Source: Pterobdella sp. o SKG-2022 (taxonomy: Eukaryota; Annelida; Clitellata; Hirudinida; Piscicolidae). From it: a stretch of 64,000 nt of DNA. The notes under the pieces are model-generated. The model was given only the letters and a program-made list of their open reading frames with translations, made no database searches and was not told the DNA's origin. This document shows positions 59,701 to 64,000 of this stretch, in pieces. Within the stretch, counting starts at the first letter, position 1; every line of letters starts with the position of its first letter. Where the stretch lies: NCBI GenBank assembly GCA_964035795.1, contig OZ038322.1:5074925-5138924 (forward strand). The letters run 5' to 3'. A program made the translations under genes and the position numbers.

Positions 59701-59819
59701 TGAAATATTAAATATGAGTTTTTTAGAAACTTATGATTGAATATTTTCTTTACTTGCATTTTAGCAACGGGGTGGAGGATGGAGCAGGGGCGGGTGTGGA
59801 AGGAGCCAGTGACATTTAG
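53722..59819 (+). CDS. unrecognised 286-residue protein encoded by 12 small exons
   Basis: The exons, inferred from splice signals and phase, are 53722-53928, 55460-55477 (18 nt), 55604-55657, 55857-55958, 56117-56146 (30 nt), 56226-56333, 56908-57015, 57549-57587, 58452-58511, 58817-58879, 59159-59175 and 59765-59819. Ten of the eleven introns are phase 0 and the last is phase 2; the sum is exactly in frame. The N-terminus is Ser/Thr-rich (MSSSAGTNDTPSSDLATITN), with no signal peptide or membrane segment. Exon 6 gives a short amphipathic helix (LHQHIKKLEDELTDLKRVAQ). Later exons read FSDELSDLLDQL, LNANNPRFAASKATSRL and FQVDPYKYEFDNIKTNLF, suggesting a soluble adaptor or cytoskeletal protein. 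No family recognised. A LINE fragment lies in intron 1. AATAAA occurs at 59853. The uniform phase makes the model credible, but alternative splicing could change it. Confidence 0.6.
54190..55100 (+). mobile_element. 5'-truncated LINE fragment, same family as the 3.7-8.2 kb copy
   Basis: It begins near 54190 in the late RT region and contains LNPNKSEVMFVGSPILLSKS, LKILGVTLDSRLNFTHF, SRIDYCNSLLCRLPN and LDRLHWLPV. An open frame runs from 54291 to 55025. The 3' UTR has AACTGTGCGCCCTACAAAT and ends in (AATAAT)n. Compared with the older copy the frame is intact over 244 codons, so this insertion is younger, though dead through truncation. It lies in intron 1 of the 12-exon gene, in sense orientation. 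Confidence 0.85.
57923..58060 (+). repeat. tRNA-derived SINE
   Basis: The head GCCTGCATAGCTCAGCTGGT (box A TAGCTCAGCTGG) is followed by AACCGGATTCAATCTCACGT (box B GATTCAATC). Then comes a body with GGAGTAGCGCCCTGTGAAAC. Fragments of that body recur in reverse orientation at 16064, 22527 and 22978, and a diverged relative at about 58690. Mismatched stems rule out a working tRNA gene. It is intronic in the 12-exon gene. Confidence 0.7.
58690..58740 (+). repeat. diverged SINE-body fragment
   Basis: TTAGCACCCTGTGGGACACA and CAGAAACCCCAACTCGTGG resemble the body of the SINE at 57923 in the same orientation, including the spacing to the CCCC(T)AA motif. Confidence 0.4.
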
Positions 59820-60103
59820 AACATATTTTTATAGAAAAACATGTTTTTTTTGAATAAAAATTGAGTATTTTTCAAAATTATATTTTGTATTTCAGTAATA
59901 AATAAACCTTTCCTGTACATTTTTATTGAAAAACCATTTAAAATTAAAATTCATAAGATATTTTAAATGAATAACCAGAAGTGAATATAATTTAAATTAA
60001 ATCAAGCTTTCAATATTAGATCAGTAACCAATACATTCAAAAAGCAGATTAACTTATCAATAGTTATATAAAAAAATTTGAGAATAGAGTGGAAGAAGTA
60101 TTT
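59820..60103. terminator. convergent 3' ends with poly(A) signals
   Basis: Plus-strand AATAAA at 59853-59858 fits the 12-exon gene. Minus-strand AATAAA at 59927-59922 fits the MIC19/25 gene. The two signals are only about 65 bases apart, so the transcripts end close together or overlap. Confidence 0.5.
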
Positions 60104-61117
60104 TTATTGCACTGTAGTATGGTTGTGTTTCTGAACACATTCAACAAGCTTTTGCACTTCATGACTACAATGCAGAGGATTTTTGGCATTTTCTTTGTAG
60201 CATTCAACTACCACTGACTCCATTCCCTTACATATAGGCTTTGATGTAGCAAGGGGTCTGGAAATTGAAAAAACCATATGTATTAAATGTTAACAAAAAG
60301 GTTCATTTGACAATAAAGTTTATCTTAAAATGAATGCACATTATCAAGTACATGATAATTCAAGTTCTGTTTATGAAACTTCTGTTATCAATAAAGATTT
60401 TGGGTTGGTGTCTAGTGCATTTATTAATGGCTAATTAATATGTATTAAGAAATTATAACTTATAATCTTTTCATTACTTGTATTGGTCTTCAATTTCCTT
60501 AACAGCTTTGTTGTACTCATTTTTAGTGATATCCTTCAAATCCTCATTCTAAACAAAAAAATTTTAGTTCACACATGCTTGAAGAAATTAATTGAATAAT
60601 TTTGTTAAAAAATTTACCTGTTTTTTCAAAAGCTGTAACTGATTTTTGTAATAATCATCTATCAGACGGATTTGTTCTTTCTTGGACATGAAGACTGATT
60701 CATTAGTTTTATTTTCTACCAATTGTGTATGCATTGGTGTAGAAAAAATTTCTCTTTGGTTTGATACCTTAAATTATTTTTAACTATAGTGAAAATTATT
60801 TTGAATTGAATTAATCAATTGGCAAACAAGATTAATATAAAATAACCTCTTTGCTAGGCTTTTGAATTCTTTCTGTTTTGAAAAAAAGAAACACATTTAT
60901 CTACTATGAAATTGAATTTAAAAACTAACTTTTACTTTCTGGTAACATCAAAATTCTATTTGCAACTGAATCTGATACCTAAAAAAGTATTTTTATACTC
61001 ATTTAAATATCAGTTATTATCTTAGCATTACTGTTTTTAGAAGAACAGCCCTACCTTAATTATCCCATTTTCCTCTTCGTTTTCAAAATCTTCATTTCTT
61101 CCTTGGACATTACCCAT
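60104..61117 (-). CDS. CHCHD3: MICOS subunit MIC19/MIC25 (CHCHD3/CHCHD6-like)
   Basis: This peripheral inner-membrane protein of the MICOS complex maintains mitochondrial crista junctions. Minus-strand exons: 61117-61055, 60978-60930, 60872-60847, 60767-60618, 60548-60478 and 60257-60104. Phases fit throughout, giving 170 residues, shorter than the roughly 230 of human CHCHD3. The N-terminus MGNVQGRN has a glycine at position 2, as expected for N-myristoylation in this family, and IIKVSDSVANRI resembles the conserved early segment. A charged helical middle (KKEQIRLIDDYYKNQLQLLK, then NEYNKAVKEIEDQYK) precedes a C-terminal CHCH domain, CYKENAKNPLHCSHEVQKL then VECV, with CX10C and CX9C spacing as in CHCHD3. 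Additional Cys in KPICKGM. CHCHD3 versus CHCHD6 cannot be decided because they are vertebrate duplicates. Confidence 0.9.
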
Positions 61118-61640
61118 TGTTAACAGAAAATATTAAAAGAAAAGGTCACGATTAACAATGTTTACTTTTAGAAAATCAAGATCTTGAAAGGAATGAAAAG
61201 TTAACTTAAGTTTAAATTAAATAAAAAAAAAACAAACAAAAGATTTTTTCAATTTGGAAAATCGTTAGTTCAAGTCGTATTTATTAAAGATATACGCATA
61301 AATAATATCTCATAACCAAACTCAGATGCATTTAATGTAGACTAACCAAAACTAAGCACAATTATAATGTATTCACTTATAGACACCAAAAAGTCGTTCA
61401 AATAAGAAAAAATTCAAGCATTAATAAAATTTTTTCTGCTTTAAAAAATTTTTAATAAACAATAATTTTATTATTCTTGTTTTTTATGATAGAGATTTCA
61501 ACGTGAAACTTAAATTAGCCTTAACTTATTGAGTTATAGCTTTTTGACCAGTGAGATGAAACAAATAAAAAAAAATTCTCTTTTTTTCTAGCTTTTCTTT
61601 TTTGGATAAGAATTGAAATAAAATTTAATTAAATAATACA
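61118..61640. promoter_or_regulatory. region upstream of MIC19/25
   Basis: AT-rich, no coding region. It should include the MIC19/25 promoter (minus). No specific motif recognised. Confidence 0.35.
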
Positions 61641-62700
61641 AAGCAATTTAATTAGGTCCCCTGGATATGATAAAACTCAAGCTGAATTAATAAAACTTAT
61701 ACATATAACAACAATTGGAAAACTCACTCATATTATAAACTCAACCATCAACAATGATCTACCCCATAAATTAGGACTAGGTATATTAATTCCCATACAA
61801 AAACCAAACAAAACAAAAAATTTACAAATACTAGAACCATAATACTACTCACAATAATAAGAGAAATAATTTCAAATATAACTTTTGCTAAAATTTTACC
61901 ATCAATTAAAAAATTCATCTCTTTCAACCAAGCAGCCTCCAGAGAAGGGAGATCAATAGAAGATGTCGTCTGAACCCACAAGATGAAAATTGCCAATACA
62001 TTAATCTCGGGCAAAATACTGAAGATGGTATAGACCTGGACATTGTCGAAAAAACCCTGGTTTCCTGGAACCTACAAATGACCAAAGGAAAAACTGAAAC
62101 TCTATCAATTGATGGAACAAATGGTGAATGGAAAAAAAGCAAAAAACTAGGAATCCTTCTTGACTCTAAAGAAGAATGGAAAAGAAGGAAAAATCTAACA
62201 ATGGTAGCCATGCGAAAAATGAACAAAATATGGACGTCAAGCATAACAAAACCGACAAAGGAAAGAATTTATAAAGCATATGTCTAATCAATTATGCTTT
62301 TCGGCTGAAGCACTTGGTCAATGAACAAAGAAATGGAAAGATCAATAGACAGCTTCAACAGAAGTATGGTGAGACACGCGTGTGGCCCAAACACATGTCT
62401 ACAGAAGAAGTAAACGTTCTCATTGAACCAGCAACATGTGAAGTGAAAAAACGACGCTGGCAGATGCTAGGCCACATTTTGCGTATGGACGACCATGTTC
62501 CGGCAAAAAAAGCAACCATTGATGCCATTAAAACCAAAAAAGAAAAACGAGGAAAACCAAATACCAGCCTACTTACCACCATCAAAGATGACTTGAAACG
62601 TCATTCCCTATCAATAGAAAAGGCAATCGATTTTGCAAAAGACAGAAAATCGTGGAAGTTGGAGAAAAGCAGTGCTTCGGCGAACGAAAAACTCTAACTA
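61641..62700 (+). mobile_element. decayed non-LTR retrotransposon, RT and C-terminal fragments
   Basis: At about 61655 a frame reads SPGYDKTQAELIKL, an RT motif. The region continues with degraded frames (GLGILIPIQKPNK, then FNQAASREGRSIEDVV). The later open frames at 62078-62287 and 62314-62697 give KKSKKLGILLDSKEEW and KKRRWQMLGHILRMDDHVP, the C-terminal domain of many LINEs. The catalytic box is missing and several stops intervene. It differs in sequence from the other three LINEs in the window. Confidence 0.7.
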
Positions 62701-64000
62701 TTGAATCAACATTCATTTTTTAGTGCTTTTTTGTAAACCCTAATAAATAAAATAAGCAATTTAATGAGTTTTCATAGATGTTTTAAATTTTTTGGGTTGT
62801 GTAGAAAGCTTGTCGTTATTTATTCTGGTTGACAAGTTTTAACAAGTATGACCATACTTAGATTAACTCTATTTAAGAGGTTTCAAGATCATTCAAACCA
62901 ATTAGTTTAAACTTCATCAAACTTGTTTTTTTAATCGAGACAGCCTTCTTTGTATAACATGTCCTTTCAACCGCCGCGGTCACAAGAAAGCTGAGTTCAG
63001 AAATATGGTTGGAAGAAAGGGGGAGGTAGGATAGGTTTTAGGAAGAATGGGGCAGAATGAGTTCTGTGGTGGGGTTGAAGTGAATGGGCTTAGAGGGTGT
63101 GGGGTATATAGTGGGTGGAAAGAGCTAAGTTTGGGGCTGGAAATAATGAGCTCAAAAAGTGGAAAGATGGATTATGTGGAGGACTGGGGTGATAATAAAA
63201 CTCAATGGTATTATATCAAAAATCATAATAATTAAAATATATAATAAAAATAATAAGAATGATGGTTAATAAAGTTAATAGCAATTATAATAATCTGATA
63301 ATACAAGAAAAGAGGCAGCAACAGGAGGACAGTTGTCGTCTGCCAATGCTTTTCTGTGGTCATGGAAACAATGATGACTTAATTCCTTCAAGTTGGGATA
63401 AAAAAAACCTGTGATAAATTGAAAAAGACGAGAGTCAGTGTTGAGTTCAAAGTGTATAACAAGCTAGGTAATGAGTTTAACAAAGATCTTGTGTCTGATT
63501 AAGTTGATTGGTTGTACAGGGTTTTGCCTGAGAATTAGTTTTTTACTAAATAACATCATTATTATTGTTGTTTTAATAATTGTGAAATGCTACTGCTATT
63601 GAGCATTATAAAATAAAATTACGAATAAATTGCAGCAACTTCAGAAGTTTCTAGACCACAGTATTGATATTTCTTCAGTATTTTGAGCTATTAATAGCCT
63701 AATGATTAGTAGCATTAATTAAAAACATCGTATGTATTTTTCTTCAGTATGTTGTAACGAAAAAAATCAAATAAGAGGAATTTTTAATACATTTATTGAG
63801 AATAGAATGTTATAATTTTCGATAAGTTTAGCCTTATAAAACCTTAGCGAAAAAAATTTAGTCGTAACTATAGTTATATAGTAATTCAAGACTATAATTA
63901 AGAATTAGTTAATTATTCAAAAAAACAGAAGTTATTTTAATTTCAATGCTATTATTTCAAATAATTAATTGTTCAAGAGTACTTCACAGAAAAATAATTT
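62701..64000. other. right-edge non-coding region with a G-rich patch
   Basis: No gene recognised. About 63010-63200 is strikingly G/purine-rich on the plus strand (e.g. AGAAAGGGGGAGGTAGGATA), unlike the surrounding AT-rich DNA. A 62-codon frame there (63047) has no recognisable coding character. The rest is AT-rich with short AAT repeats near 63225-63300. Confidence 0.45.
63776..63855. repeat. diverged single-arm copy of the foldback family
   Basis: CATTTATTGAGAATAGAAT and TCGATAAGTTTAGCCTTATA align with the inner and outer parts of the 13905-14105 arms, in the left-arm order. Confidence 0.6.

Noticed and set aside
62078..62697. Two adjacent open frames as host genes
   Set aside because: Both read as the C-terminal part of a decayed LINE (RW-x-LGH-x-LRM motif).

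Overview
The window is nuclear DNA from an AT-rich animal genome. Genes have short GT-AG introns of a few hundred bases, and they are interleaved with several non-LTR retrotransposons, tRNA-derived SINE-like repeats and many small foldback repeats. The conserved genes are a class II POU homeobox factor, a Hippo/MST kinase, an MBD5/6-type MBD-PWWP protein and a MICOS MIC19/25 protein. Together they point to a bilaterian invertebrate. I cannot place it more precisely from sequence alone. There is one 200-base assembly gap (21697-21896).

Left part (1-26 kb). The POU2/Oct gene runs on the plus strand from a 25-base first coding exon at 2628 to the homeodomain end at 13278. One of its introns holds a nearly full-length but frameshifted LINE (about 3.7-8.2 kb), and another holds a decayed MULE-like transposase with a FLYWCH zinc finger. 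After an intergenic stretch full of inverted repeats comes the MST1/2 (STK3/4, hippo) gene on the minus strand, from the SARAH exon at 15043 back to the start codon at 25582. It hosts a 5'-truncated LINE whose catalytic core has been deleted. Its one missing kinase exon, about 62 nt, would fit in the assembly gap.

Middle part (26-43 kb). Only 606 bp separate the kinase start from the start of the divergent MBD5/6 homologue (26189-33002, 7 exons, about 2019 residues). About 4.8 kb of non-coding DNA follows, with a candidate TATA box and non-coding first exon near 36.1-36.3 kb. Next come a CR1-like LINE on the minus strand and an F-box/leucine-rich gene (40950-42473).

Right part (43-64 kb). 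42.9-52.6 kb holds the most unusual block: four genes for unrecognised, fast-evolving, Lys/Ser/Asn/Glu-rich proteins. Each has one hydrophobic segment, and in three of them that segment carries the pattern [FI]-I-[ED]-[LF]. A 54-residue single-membrane-segment ORF lies among them. Two of the reading frames join cleanly as a two-exon gene, and one protein carries an 18-bp coding minisatellite. To the right is a 12-exon gene of unknown function (53722-59819) made of tiny, almost uniformly phase-0 exons. It is convergent with a six-exon MIC19/25 gene on the minus strand (60104-61117). The right edge is repeat and LINE debris.

The recognised genes are ordinary housekeeping and developmental genes with no evident shared pathway. 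Splice sites were assigned by reading GT/AG signals, keeping the phase consistent, and recalling the families. No alignment or transcript evidence was available.
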